Notes under the pieces: generated by a model
Databases searched by the model: none
Seen by the model: the letters and a program-made list of their open reading frames with translations, nothing else
What the model was told of the DNA's origin: nothing
Shown: piece after piece, positions 44,022-53,637 of the stretch
Numbering within the stretch: the stretch's first letter is position 1
How the letters are laid out: the number at the start of each line of letters is the position of its first letter
Source: Sarcodiotheca gaudichaudii
Lineage: Eukaryota; Rhodophyta; Florideophyceae; Gigartinales; Solieriaceae
Direction: 5' to 3'
NCBI GenBank assembly: GCA_032355985.1
Contig: JAUKVZ010000004.1
Location: forward strand, 186,001 to 250,000
DNA: 64,000 bases
Program-made: the position numbers and the translations under genes

Positions 44022-44641
44022 GATCGCACCGCCTTTGGCGCCTTGGCCGCCTTCTCCTGACGCGCAAGGCACTGAATCATCCGAATGTGCTCGCGCACGG
44101 CATACGCCGAAAGCCCAAGCTCCCGCGCCGCCTCATGCTGAGGCCGACCATCAAACACACAGATCTGCGCCACGCGCCGCCGCTGGCCGGGCCACTCCCG
44201 ATGCCGACGCCAGCAGCACACAAAGATCGGCGACGCCAGCCGCGCCAGCAGCGAGCGCACCCGCCGCCGAAGCGTCGCCGCATCCGCCCCGCGCAAACGA
44301 GCCAGCTGCACCACCGACTCGCCTCGATCAAACACCGCCACCAGCAGCGCCCGATCCGGATCAGGCAACATCTCCGCCCGAAGCAGCACCCACGCGCCCG
44401 CCGCGCTCACGGAATCCCGCCGCCGCAGATCGACCAGGTAGGGGGCCCGCGTTCGGGTCGCCTTCGAGGCTGTTCGGGTCTTCAGATCCGGCCTCAGGCG
44501 CCGGGCGCGTCGCGGGCGCTGCCGCTCAGACGCGCTCTCTAAGGATGCCCCGGAGGAGCCTCCGGCGCTCGATGATGCGTGAAACCCCGATGACAGGCGG
44601 GTTTCAGACATGATGGGGGATGCAGAGGGGGGTCTCAGCAT
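44018..44641 (-). CDS. Helix-turn-helix protein with two sigma-region-4-like segments
   Basis: 207 residues. GGAGG lies 6 nt before ATG 44641. The N-terminal 65 residues are a Ser/Arg-rich linker. Then LPDPDRALLVAVFDRGESVV-QLARLRGAD and, about 60 residues on, VAQICVFDGRPQHEAARELG-LSAYAVREHI, each a helix-turn-helix of the kind seen in sigma factor region 4. It probably binds DNA; whether it is a sigma-like activator or a terminase-like DNA recogniser is open. First gene of the leftward run, controlled from the region shared with the S24 repressor. Confidence 0.7.
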   Translation of the reverse strand: MLRPPSASPIMSETRLSSGFHASSSAGGSSGASLESASERQRPRRARRLRPDLKTRTASKATRTRAPYLVDLRRRDSVSAAGAWVLLRAEMLPDPDRALLVAVFDRGESVVQLARLRGADAATLRRRVRSLLARLASPIFVCCWRRHREWPGQRRRVAQICVFDGRPQHEAARELGLSAYAVREHIRMIQCLARQEKAAKAPKAVRS

Positions 44642-44660
44642 GGGTTCCTCCGGCTTTGAA

Positions 44661-44690
44661 TCACTGGGTCGCTTGTTCTCTAATCAGTGA
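44661..44690. promoter_or_regulatory. Candidate operator: inverted repeat TCACTG-N18-CAGTGA
   Basis: TCACTG at 44661-44666 and CAGTGA at 44685-44690 form a dyad just upstream of the leftward gene. In the gap between divergent regulator and HTH genes this is a likely repressor site; no second copy was seen, so moderate at best. Confidence 0.4.
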
Positions 44691-44703
44691 ACTTCACTCC
44701 GGT

Positions 44704-44731
44704 GTTTTATCCAGGCTGGACAAATCTGCAA
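44704..44731 (-). promoter_or_regulatory. Leftward promoter of the HTH / ABC-GNAT / terminase run
   Basis: On the - strand, TTGCAG (complement of 44726-44731) and TAAAAC (44704-44709) are separated by 16 bp. It overlaps the rightward promoter at 44717-44745 face to face, so the two transcription units are probably mutually exclusive, as in phage lysogeny switches. Confidence 0.5.
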
Positions 44732-44745
44732 GGGTTTTGTAAGGT
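44717..44745 (+). promoter_or_regulatory. Rightward promoter of the S24 repressor gene
   Basis: TGGACA (44717-44722), 17-bp spacer, TAAGGT (44740-44745), then a GGAGG ribosome site at 44766-44770, 6 nt from ATG 44777. Good spacing, moderate hexamers. Confidence 0.55.
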
Positions 44746-44776
44746 ATGTCGTTGATTTGGCGCATGGAGGAACGAG

Positions 44777-45583
44777 ATGCGCTCCCTAGGTGACCTCATT
44801 CGCACACGCAGAAGCGCACTCGGGCTCACGCTCGTTCAGGTGTCACAGCGCGCAGGCTGCGCCAAGAGCTACCTCTCCACCATCGAAAGCGGCCGCCGCG
44901 ATCGCCCCCCAAGCGACGACGTCCTCATGCGCATCGAACGCGCCCTCGGCCTGCGCAACAAGGAGCTCCTCTCCGCCGCCCGCTGGGAAACCACACCCCG
45001 CGAAGTCAAACAGGAACTCGAAGAACTCGAAGCCCGCACTGCCTCCGCAACGCTCCTCGCCAAACGCCTGTCTGAATGCGGCGTCGACGCCCTGCACAAA
45101 TCAGGCGAACTCTCCAAACTCGTCGCCGGCGTCTCAACAAATGGCGACGCCGAACCCGTCCGCCTCCCCATGCGCGTCCCCGTCGTCAATCGAGTCGCCG
45201 CCGGATATCCAAGGGAATTCACAGACCTCGGCTACCCCGCGCGCGTCGCCGATGAATACGTCTCGGCGCCCGGCATCGTCGACGCAGACGCATTCGCCGC
45301 CCGCGTCGTCGGCGACTCCATGTCCCCCCAATACGGCGAAGGCGACATCGTCATCTTCAGTCCCGAACGCGACACCCCCGAAGGATGCGACTGCTTCGTA
45401 AGACTCGAAAAAGACGACGAAACAACATTCAAACGCGTCTACTTCGAACAGGACGAACAAGGCGCATCCATGATCCGCCTCCAACCACTCAACGCCGCCT
45501 ACGCCCCAAGAGTCGTCCGAAGAGAAGACGTCGCCGGCATGTACGCGGCCGTGTTTGTGTTGAGGGAAGTTTCGGCGGTATAG
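44777..45583 (+). CDS. XRE-type repressor with S24/LexA-like self-cleavage domain (CI-like)
   Basis: 268 residues. HTH residues 8-60 (TLVQVSQRAGCAKSYLSTIE), a coiled linker (PREVKQELEELEART), then a peptidase S24 domain: Ala-Gly at 142-143 (RVAAGYP) as the likely cleavage bond, catalytic Ser181 in VGDSMSPQYGEGD and Lys219 in TTFKRVYF. All residues for RecA-stimulated autocleavage are there. It should repress a DNA-damage-inducible set; its face-to-face position to the HTH/ABC-GNAT/terminase run suggests that this is its target. Codon use matches the local C-ending pattern. Confidence 0.88.
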   Translation: MRSLGDLIRTRRSALGLTLVQVSQRAGCAKSYLSTIESGRRDRPPSDDVLMRIERALGLRNKELLSAARWETTPREVKQELEELEARTASATLLAKRLSECGVDALHKSGELSKLVAGVSTNGDAEPVRLPMRVPVVNRVAAGYPREFTDLGYPARVADEYVSAPGIVDADAFAARVVGDSMSPQYGEGDIVIFSPERDTPEGCDCFVRLEKDDETTFKRVYFEQDEQGASMIRLQPLNAAYAPRVVRREDVAGMYAAVFVLREVSAV

Positions 45584-45804
45584 CGCATCGCCGCGGCGCA
45601 ACTCCAGCCCGAGACCACAGAGAAAAACAAGCAGAAGCAGGGGCCCGGTCCGACGTGTCCCCACCCAATGACAGCCCCTCCCGTGACACCCCCCGTGACA
45701 CCCTCTGGGGCAATTGACGCGACTCGGTGGAACATCCCTGCCCCCACGCCCGAATCCTCTATTGCCTGAATCCTGAAACATGACAAGCGTTGATCGGAGG
45801 CGTC

Positions 45805-48800
45805 ATGGATCGAGCGCGATTGATGAAGCGGTGGTGTAGCTGTGCGCGTGTGCGTTTTGAAGGCCGGCTATTCCTGCGCGCTGCCTCGGCGATCGGAGCG
45901 CTGGCCGCCACCGCCGGCGCCGCTTCGGCGCAGGATTTTCAGCTTCGATACGTCGGAAACATGAATCCGGAGCCGACCTCCATGCTCGGCGTCGACCTCA
46001 ATGGCGACAGCCGTCCGGACATCATCGCGCCAATCCAGTCCACCGGCGTCATCGGATGGTTCCAGCAGCAAGCGCCCTCGCCGGATGGTGATCCAACTTT
46101 CGCGGCGTTCACGAATCTCGTCACGGACGCCACGGATGTCACATCACTCCTCGCATCTGATATCGATGCGGATGGAGACATGGATCTTCTGTACGCATCG
46201 CCCTCACTGGGCCGCGCCGTGTGGCTCGAGCATCAGGGCGGCGCCGCGCCCACCTTCATCGAGCACGTCCTTGTCGATGGGCTCGCAGGTCTGAGAGGCG
46301 TCAGCGTCGACGATGCTGATGGCGATGGCGATCTCGATGTCTTCGTCGCCGCGCCGATTGCGCAGTCGATCCAATGGCTGGAGAACGATGGAAACGTCAA
46401 TCCGACGTTCTCGCCGCATGTGATCGATGCAATCGCACCGGGCGCCACGCACCTGGATCCCGTTGATTTCGACGGCGACGGCGACATGGATGTTGTCGCG
46501 GCGCTGGGCGCCATCGACACGATCGCGCTCTACACCAATGACGGCGCGCCGGCGCCCACATTCACCCGATCGACGCTCGTCGAACATGCAACGCTCGTTC
46601 GCGAAGTCATGGTGGTCGACTACGAACTCGATGGCGATCCGGACATCATCGCGCACACGAGCATCGTTCCGAATGCCCCGCTGCTGACACTCGTGCTGTT
46701 CCTCGAAAACAGAGAAGGCGTCTTCACGAAACCACTCGCGGCGCCAACAGGACCGTATGGAGAAGTCTTCGCGTACCTCGGGGGATCGTACAACTCCTTC
46801 GAACTGCGCGCCTTCATCGGCGATCTCGATATGGATGGGCTGGTGGATGTCGCGGCCGACGCGCTGCTCACGCTCCGCCGCTCATCCTTCGCCGCGCCCA
46901 TCACGTTCGGCTACTTCCAACCAGGTGCTGATGCCCGATTCGCCTCCGCTGATGTCGATCAGGATGGCGATGTGGATCTGATCTGGGGAGAAACCAGCTC
47001 GAATCCATTTGCGCGCGGCCAGGTGTACTGGGCTGAATCGCGCATCGCCGAACACAGGCCATCGGGTGCGGCATTCGCCAATGTGCCGCAGGCCATCGCA
47101 GACGCAGCGCCGGGCGAGACAATCGTGTCGTCCTACACCTCAACCAACGACATCACCGGCCCCATCATGATCCCGGAAGATGTCGTGCTGCAGACAGCCG
47201 GCAGCGTGAGGCTCGCATCTGATGTCGACCTGATGATGGCCAATGGCGCATCCATTCGTGCGCAGCCGGAATCAAGCCTGCGTCCATCAGGAAACGGCGA
47301 TGACATCGCGATGCACTGTGCGCTCACCGCGCCGAGCGGCGCCACCGCATCCATCGGCGGCGGTGACATTCGCCTCGATGGCGCGCTCACGCTCGAATCA
47401 GGCAGCGTGCTTACGCTCGAAGAAGCCGCGGCGTTGCAGACGGGTTCACCATTCAAGCTCAATCGCATCGACACCGGTGCGCTGACCGGTCTGCCGGGAA
47501 TCGCCGCGGACTTCGATGCGGATGGAGATATCGATATCGCGTTCCCCGAGACGGGCGTGCTCCTGGCGAACAGGCGCATCGAATCCGGCGCCTTTTCATT
47601 CGAGCCCATCGATGCGATGGAGCTGACGAGCGCCCTCCGCGATCGATACATCGAAGCGGATATCAACGGCGACGGACTGCCTGATCTCCTCGGTATCCGG
47701 CATGGGGCGCCCGGCGCCGGAGACCTCATCGTCTATCGCAACCTCGGCGGACTCGCGTTTGAGCTGACCGAGTTCGAGATCGATCTTGGTGATGAGCCGA
47801 CCCTGTACGCCGCAGACTTGAATGGAGACGGCGCGGATGACGCCCTGTTGAACTCGACCCAGGACGACATTGTCAGTCTCTTCACATTCAGTGTTGATGA
47901 TGAGGTGACGTTGCATCCGCTGGGCGTGTTCAACGACACGAACCTCTACGAACGAGGCATCGCTGATATCGATGGCGATGGCGACACAGACTTGATCACC
48001 GTTGCAGGCGACGATCTTGTCAGCCTGCTCCGCAACAGCGGCGGCATGATGCCGACGTTTTCCGAAGAAGCTCTGCTCGGCGAAGACGAGTTGTTCTGCA
48101 GCGCCGCGGATGTCAACGACGACGGCCTGCTCGATCTGCTCGTGCTCCTCATCGGCCCGGATATGGTCAGGCCGTTGTACTGGCGCGCGAATGATCCCGT
48201 CGGGCCGGCGTTCGTCGAAACGATCCCCGTGGCCGAGCCGATCTGGACGAGGCTGAACGCTCGCGCCGTGGATGTGGACGCAGATGGCGACCTCGACGTC
48301 GTCTTCGCGCGCACGGATGTTGACTCCCACAATCGAATCGTCGCAGTCGCCGAGCACACCAGCGCGCCGAACAGACCGTACACCGGCGTCTTCACGGATG
48401 TGCTCTACGACGCCGACTTCGTGGATGTCAATGATGTCAACGGCGATGGTTATCCCGACCTGATCGCGGAAGGCTACAAGGGATTCGAGTGGCATGAGAA
48501 TCTGCCGCAGGATGGACCCGCGTTTCGAAGCAGGTTCATCCCGGCAGTGCTCCTGGCGACGAGATGGGATCCGGACTGCCCGACTGGCTGCGGCCTCGAG
48601 CCGCACGGAAGCGCGCTTGCAGACTTCGATCTTGATGGACAGCTTGATGTCCTCCTGCTGCGAGGCGCAACGCGCCCGCCCCTGGAGTTCTACCTCGGCG
48701 GACATCAGCAACAAGCCGTGGTCGAAGATGGCGCCGTGCTCATGGCGCATTCGCATCTCAATCTCGAATACGCGCGCCAGGATCAGGTCAACCTCAGCGC

Positions 48801-49326
48801 AGGCGAAATCCGCATGGAAGCGTCAGACCCCGGCGCTCGCGGCGCTCAGGAAGAGCCACTCGAACTCGAAGCGATGTCATCCGATCTCGGTCCGACCGAA
48901 GCAGGATTCGATCGCGCGCTCCTCGGCAGTTACCCGATCGGAACACTGCGCATCGGACCGGCGCCGACAGTCGTGCGCCTCATCGATCGTCATGACAACG
49001 ACGGACGCAGCGCCAAGACGACCGAGGCCGTATACGTCGACAAACTCGTCATCCACGCCGGAAGCACACTCCAGACCAACGGAATCTCGGTCTACTACCG
49101 CGAACTCACGCTGCTCGGAAACGTTGACCATCCCCTCCTCCTGCGGCCAGTCCGCAGCGGCTGCCCCTGGGATCTGACCGGCGACGGCTTCGTCGATGCG
49201 CCCGACCTCGCAGAACTCGTCTCCTGGTGGGGCTCATCAGCCACGCCGCTGGATTTCAGTGGCGACGGCGAAGTAAACGCAATCGACCTCGCAGAACTGA
49301 TCTCCCACTGGGGAGCATGCGAATGA
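45805..49326 (+). CDS. Giant secreted FG-GAP protein with dockerin-like tail (tandem paralogue 1)
   Basis: 1173 residues from ATG 45805, with GGAGG 4 nt upstream. Signal peptide AASAIGALAATAGAASAQD after a basic start. Many FG-GAP/VCBS repeats with D-[ILV]-[DN]-x-D-G-x-x-D-[ILV] (VDLNGDSRPDIIA, SDIDADGDMDLLY, DDADGDGDLDVFV, ADVNDDGLLDLLV) in two blocks. Between them lies a beta-helix-like section (PQAIADAAPGETIVSSYTST, LQTAGSVRLASDVDLM). C-terminal dockerin-like pair: CPWDLTGDGFVDAPDLAELV and DFSGDGEVNAIDLAEL ending WGACE. Extracellular, Ca-binding. Its stop overlaps the start of paralogue 2 by ATGA. Confidence 0.85.
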   Translation: MDRARLMKRWCSCARVRFEGRLFLRAASAIGALAATAGAASAQDFQLRYVGNMNPEPTSMLGVDLNGDSRPDIIAPIQSTGVIGWFQQQAPSPDGDPTFAAFTNLVTDATDVTSLLASDIDADGDMDLLYASPSLGRAVWLEHQGGAAPTFIEHVLVDGLAGLRGVSVDDADGDGDLDVFVAAPIAQSIQWLENDGNVNPTFSPHVIDAIAPGATHLDPVDFDGDGDMDVVAALGAIDTIALYTNDGAPAPTFTRSTLVEHATLVREVMVVDYELDGDPDIIAHTSIVPNAPLLTLVLFLENREGVFTKPLAAPTGPYGEVFAYLGGSYNSFELRAFIGDLDMDGLVDVAADALLTLRRSSFAAPITFGYFQPGADARFASADVDQDGDVDLIWGETSSNPFARGQVYWAESRIAEHRPSGAAFANVPQAIADAAPGETIVSSYTSTNDITGPIMIPEDVVLQTAGSVRLASDVDLMMANGASIRAQPESSLRPSGNGDDIAMHCALTAPSGATASIGGGDIRLDGALTLESGSVLTLEEAAALQTGSPFKLNRIDTGALTGLPGIAADFDADGDIDIAFPETGVLLANRRIESGAFSFEPIDAMELTSALRDRYIEADINGDGLPDLLGIRHGAPGAGDLIVYRNLGGLAFELTEFEIDLGDEPTLYAADLNGDGADDALLNSTQDDIVSLFTFSVDDEVTLHPLGVFNDTNLYERGIADIDGDGDTDLITVAGDDLVSLLRNSGGMMPTFSEEALLGEDELFCSAADVNDDGLLDLLVLLIGPDMVRPLYWRANDPVGPAFVETIPVAEPIWTRLNARAVDVDADGDLDVVFARTDVDSHNRIVAVAEHTSAPNRPYTGVFTDVLYDADFVDVNDVNGDGYPDLIAEGYKGFEWHENLPQDGPAFRSRFIPAVLLATRWDPDCPTGCGLEPHGSALADFDLDGQLDVLLLRGATRPPLEFYLGGHQQQAVVEDGAVLMAHSHLNLEYARQDQVNLSAGEIRMEASDPGARGAQEEPLELEAMSSDLGPTEAGFDRALLGSYPIGTLRIGPAPTVVRLIDRHDNDGRSAKTTEAVYVDKLVIHAGSTLQTNGISVYYRELTLLGNVDHPLLLRPVRSGCPWDLTGDGFVDAPDLAELVSWWGSSATPLDFSGDGEVNAIDLAELISHWGACE

Positions 49327-52300
49327 ACAACATGAACACCAACACGCGCGCTAACGCATTCACCGCCGCGGCAACCGCCCTGACCGTCTGCTCGAGCCTG
49401 GCGACGGCGCAGGACTATCGCGTTCATTTGATCGATCCGCATGTCTCGGGAGAAGAACTGTCATCTGTCACCGCGGCGGATCTCAATGGTGATGGCCGCA
49501 TCGACACGATCGCGGCATCTGCAAGCGGCGGAACCATCGGCTGGAGCGCGCAGTTGCCGCCGGCCGGGGATGACACGCCGGTGTTCGCCGAATACGTGGA
49601 GCTTGTCACCGGCGCAACAGGCATCGGAGCGCTGATCGCATCGGATATAGACGCCGATGGCGATGTCGATCTGCTGTACACGTCGCCGACACTCGGTCGA
49701 GCCGCGTGGCTTGAGAACGATGGCGCCGCTGCGCCCGGCTTCACCGAACACGTGCTTGTTGATGGACTCGCCGGCGCATCGGATGTCGAAGTCGGCGACG
49801 CGGATGACGATGGTGATCTCGATGTCTTCGTCGCCGCGCAAGTCGCAAACACCGTTCTGTGGCTGGAGAGCGATGGCGGAGCCGATCCAGCATTCACGCA
49901 GCATGTGATAGATGCGAGCGCGACTGGCGCAGTGAATCTCGATCTGGCTGACATGGATGGCGATGGCGATCTGGATGTCGTCACCGCCCTTGGCGCGGCC
50001 AACATGATTGTGCAGTACACGAACAGTGGCGCTGCGTTTCCATCATTTGCGCGCGAGACGCTGGTGGAGGAAACGATCCTTGTAAGAGACGTCAAGGCGC
50101 TTGATGCCGATGACGATGGCGATATCGACATCATCTCGCACATCAACTTCGTGCCGGATTCGTTTGATGTCGCGATCGTTTTTCTGCATGAGAATACGGA
50201 CGGCGCATTCTCCAAGCCGCCGAATGCGCCGGAGGGGCCGTACGGAACGGACCTCAGGGTTCTCTTCGACAGCGATGGCGTCTTCGGACTGCGCGCATTC
50301 ATTGGAGATACGGACGGCGATCATCTGCCCGATGTCTATGCGCTCGAGAGCTTGGTGCTGGGCCGAAAAGACGTCCTGATCGACGTGGAGATTCAAACCG
50401 GCTTCAGAAATGAGCGGGCGATCGTCGCCGGCGGCGATGTCGATGGCGACGGCGACCTCGACCTGATTCAGGTCGACCACGAGTTGAACCCGTTCGGCTC
50501 CGGTACGCACATCTGGTGGATCGAATCGCGCGTCGTGCAGAATGCATCAACAGGAAAGGCATTCCCAAGCATCGCCGCGGCAATGGAGAAGGCGTCTCCG
50601 GGCGACTCAATCGTCTCATCGCCCCTGGCCGTGCGCAACCATACGGGTGAGTTCAAGCTCGAACCCGGAATGACGATTCGAGCGGCAAGGATGCAATTCG
50701 GCTCTGATGTCGACCTCTCAATTGCAGATCAAACAAGACTCGATTCGAAAGATGATTTCGTCGATCCGGAAGAGCCGCGGCCCGTTGATACGGATGTGTT
50801 TGCGGAAATCAACGTGATCGCAGGCGCATCCAGCGCGCTCAACGGTTCGCGCATCGACCTCAATGGCTCTCTTGTGCTCGAGCCCGGAAGCAAGTTCGCG
50901 CTCGAAGCAAAGACACGCATCCGAACCGGCTCGCCCTTCCGAACACAAAAGATCCATCACGGCTCGGAATTCAGCAGCGTCGGTGTCGCGGCCGACTTCG
51001 ATGTGGATGGAGATATGGACATGTACCTGCCTTACGGCGGCGTAACCATGATCAACCGGACAATCGAAACCGGTTCATTCCAGATGGAGCCGAAAGTCAC
51101 GGAGCAATCCGACCTCATCGAGTTCGTCGTGTCAGATGTCGACGGCGACGGCATACCCGACATTGTCGGGCTCCGCGAAGGCGACATCGTCGCGCTGCGC
51201 AACCTCGGCGCATTCGAGTTTGAGGAGTTCGCCTTCGAAACAACCCTCGGTGAAGATCCGGAGCTGTTCGTTGCAGACCTCAATGGAGACGAGCGCCTCG
51301 ATCTCGTCGCCTTTTCATATATGGACAACGTGGTGAACGCATTCATCTTCACCGGCGCCGACACACCCGAACTGACGCTCGTCGGACAGTTCATGAATAC
51401 GGAACTGTATGAGAGAGGCATCGTCGATCTCGATGCAGATGGCGGCGCCGACCTGATTGTCTTCACGGATGACACGGTGGATCTGCTGCGCAATAGCGGC
51501 GGCGCGACACCGAGTTTCACGCGCGAGGATCTCGCCGGGCCGGATGTGTTCTTCGGAGACGCCGCGGATGTCAATCATGACGGCGCTATCGACCTGCTGG
51601 TCAGCTCCGCCGGCGCCGGCAGTGGAACACCCGTCTACTGGCTTCTCAATGATCCGGGCGGCGAGCCGTGGACAAAGCAGATTCCAGTGGCCACGCCGCA
51701 ACTCGCAGGCGCCATTCGGGCGGCCGACTATGACGGCGATGGCGACATCGATGTCATCATCCAGCAGGAAGTTCCCGGCTTCAACCTGCGCGATATCGCA
51801 GTGGCCGAACACAACGGATCTGCGAACTCCCCGTACTCCGGCGCCGAAGTGGCATATGAAGGCGGCTACCTCTCAACGATCGAAAACGTCTCCGGTGATG
51901 ATGCGCTGGACATCGTTTTCAGCGACAGCGACGGCATTCGCTGGCTGGAAAACGTCACGCGCGACAAACCGCTCTTTCACGAGCGGGCGCTGCTGATCTC
52001 GCATCGCGCCCAGGAGTTTTCCGGCAGTCGAACATCCTTTCCGCTGGCCACGGTAGGCACGACCACATTCGCGGATTTCGATCTCGATGGCTTCCCGGAT
52101 GTCCTGCTCGTGCCGCGCGTGCGACGAGCGCCGCTGGAGATCTACTTCGGCGGCCACACGCCGCGCATGAACATCGCCGAAGGCGCCACGCTCATTGCGC
52201 GAAGCGACCTTGAACTCGAAGTCATCCGACACGAGCAGGTCGACCTGAGCGCCGGCGAGATTCGCATGGAAGCGCCGATGGACGCTGCAGAAGGCGGCAA

Positions 52301-52790
52301 TCCCGAGATTGTTGACGGCGTGCTTCAACTCGAAGTGTTGTCATCGAATCTCGGTCCGTCATCCATAGGATTCGATCGCACCGCGCTCGGCAGCTATCCG
52401 ATCGGAACACTTCGCATCGGGCCGAATCCGACGTGTGCGCGGCTGATTGACTCATTCGAAAACGACGGACGCACGCTTGATGTGCCCGAGGCGTTGTACG
52501 TGGATCAACTCATCGTGCATGCGGGGTCGAAGCTGGAGACGAACGGAATTGCGGTGTATTACCGCGAGGCCGTGCTTGCGGGTGAAGTGGATCACATCGC
52601 CGATCTTCGGCGCGTGCGCGATGAGTGTCCATGGGATCTTTCGGGCGATGGATTCGTCGACGCGCTCGATCTCGCTTCACTGCTCTCATGGTGGGGCTCG
52701 GAAGGCACACCGCTGGACTTTGGCGGCGACGGCGAAGTGAATGCCGTCGACATCGCCGAACTGCTCTCCCGCTGGGGCGCATGTGAGTGA
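49323..52790 (+). CDS. Giant secreted FG-GAP protein with dockerin-like tail (tandem paralogue 2)
   Basis: 1155 residues. Three ATGs (49317, 49323, 49332) are possible; 49323 gives the ATGA overlap with the upstream stop. Signal peptide AFTAAATALTVCSSLATAQ. Same order of blocks as paralogue 1, with matching segments such as YPIGTLRIGP, EALYVDQLIVHAGSKLETNG and IAVYYRE near the C-terminus. The tail reads CPWDLSGDGFVDALDLASLL, then DFGGDGEVNAVDIAELLSRW. The region from about 52.5 kb uses more G/T-ending codons than the start of the gene. A tandem duplication kept in a translational chain. Confidence 0.85.
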   Translation: MNNMNTNTRANAFTAAATALTVCSSLATAQDYRVHLIDPHVSGEELSSVTAADLNGDGRIDTIAASASGGTIGWSAQLPPAGDDTPVFAEYVELVTGATGIGALIASDIDADGDVDLLYTSPTLGRAAWLENDGAAAPGFTEHVLVDGLAGASDVEVGDADDDGDLDVFVAAQVANTVLWLESDGGADPAFTQHVIDASATGAVNLDLADMDGDGDLDVVTALGAANMIVQYTNSGAAFPSFARETLVEETILVRDVKALDADDDGDIDIISHINFVPDSFDVAIVFLHENTDGAFSKPPNAPEGPYGTDLRVLFDSDGVFGLRAFIGDTDGDHLPDVYALESLVLGRKDVLIDVEIQTGFRNERAIVAGGDVDGDGDLDLIQVDHELNPFGSGTHIWWIESRVVQNASTGKAFPSIAAAMEKASPGDSIVSSPLAVRNHTGEFKLEPGMTIRAARMQFGSDVDLSIADQTRLDSKDDFVDPEEPRPVDTDVFAEINVIAGASSALNGSRIDLNGSLVLEPGSKFALEAKTRIRTGSPFRTQKIHHGSEFSSVGVAADFDVDGDMDMYLPYGGVTMINRTIETGSFQMEPKVTEQSDLIEFVVSDVDGDGIPDIVGLREGDIVALRNLGAFEFEEFAFETTLGEDPELFVADLNGDERLDLVAFSYMDNVVNAFIFTGADTPELTLVGQFMNTELYERGIVDLDADGGADLIVFTDDTVDLLRNSGGATPSFTREDLAGPDVFFGDAADVNHDGAIDLLVSSAGAGSGTPVYWLLNDPGGEPWTKQIPVATPQLAGAIRAADYDGDGDIDVIIQQEVPGFNLRDIAVAEHNGSANSPYSGAEVAYEGGYLSTIENVSGDDALDIVFSDSDGIRWLENVTRDKPLFHERALLISHRAQEFSGSRTSFPLATVGTTTFADFDLDGFPDVLLVPRVRRAPLEIYFGGHTPRMNIAEGATLIARSDLELEVIRHEQVDLSAGEIRMEAPMDAAEGGNPEIVDGVLQLEVLSSNLGPSSIGFDRTALGSYPIGTLRIGPNPTCARLIDSFENDGRTLDVPEALYVDQLIVHAGSKLETNGIAVYYREAVLAGEVDHIADLRRVRDECPWDLSGDGFVDALDLASLLSWWGSEGTPLDFGGDGEVNAVDIAELLSRWGACE

Positions 52791-52817
52791 TTGCAGATCT
52801 GAAGCGCGCGGCATGCG

Positions 52818-53537
52818 TCACGCAGGAATCGGCGCCGGATCCGGTTGCGCCTGCGCCTCTTCGTTCACCGCCTTGATGGCGACTCTTGAGATCGTAATCA
52901 GCGCAAGCAGGCTGATGATGAGGCCCGCGATCTTGAGGATGTCTTCCAGAAGAATGTCGCCTTTGGGTCTGGATGCGACTTCCACGACGTGGGCGCCTTC
53001 AACACCGAGATACAGCTGCACAAGAAACGCCGGAACATTGGAAGCCATCGCGGCAAGCGCCGTTGTGAATCTGACCGCCATCGCGCCGACGATGTAACTG
53101 ACCAACGCCGGACTCATGGGCGTCAGCCGTATCAGCAGCTGCAGGCGCAGCTGATGCTGATGAATCGCGCTTTCGATGCGCCGCAGCCGCGGCTTGTGCT
53201 CGATGTAGTTGCGCAGATGCGACTGAAACACGCGCCGCGCAAGAACGTACTGAAACGCCATCGCCAGCGGCGCCGCGATAAGAAGAATCGCCAGCCCTTC
53301 AGCAAACCCGAAGATCGCGCCCGCCGCAATCGCCATCAGCGAATCCGGCGCAAAGGCCGATGTGAGAAACACAAATGCCACGATGAACGCAATCGCGCCC
53401 CAGATCCCCTGCGCATCAACCCACGCTCGGATCTCCACGATGTGCTGGTGAAGCTCCTGATGAGTCATCCACGCGGCGGCGATGATGAGTACAACAAAAA
53501 GCGCAATCGGTGCGGCGATGGATGCGCGGATCTTCAT
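52818..53537 (-). CDS. VTT/TVP38 (TMEM64, DedA-type) membrane protein
   Basis: 239 residues, about five membrane helices starting IAAPIALFVVLIIAAAWMT. The re-entrant-loop signatures are AIAAGAIFGFAEGLAILLIA (G-x-x-x-G type) and LTPMSPALVSYIVGAMAVRF, both typical of VTT-domain proteins. Bacterial members flip lipids such as undecaprenyl-phosphate or transport small molecules; this one is not assignable further. Convergent with the large paralogue 2 (27 bp). Acts in the inner membrane. Confidence 0.85.
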   Translation of the reverse strand: MKIRASIAAPIALFVVLIIAAAWMTHQELHQHIVEIRAWVDAQGIWGAIAFIVAFVFLTSAFAPDSLMAIAAGAIFGFAEGLAILLIAAPLAMAFQYVLARRVFQSHLRNYIEHKPRLRRIESAIHQHQLRLQLLIRLTPMSPALVSYIVGAMAVRFTTALAAMASNVPAFLVQLYLGVEGAHVVEVASRPKGDILLEDILKIAGLIISLLALITISRVAIKAVNEEAQAQPDPAPIPA

Positions 53538-53637
53538 CCGAGTTGGGCCCGGTGCGTGGTCACGATGTGGATTCTAACCGCGTTCGGATGGAGAGCGCGC
53601 AGGCGCTATTGGGACGCGAAATGTCCGTGGATGCTCG

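Noticed and set aside
40883-45804. Complete prophage at 41-45 kb
   Set aside because: No portal, capsid, tail, lysis or integrase genes, no attachment-site duplication. Only packaging-type and regulator genes are present.
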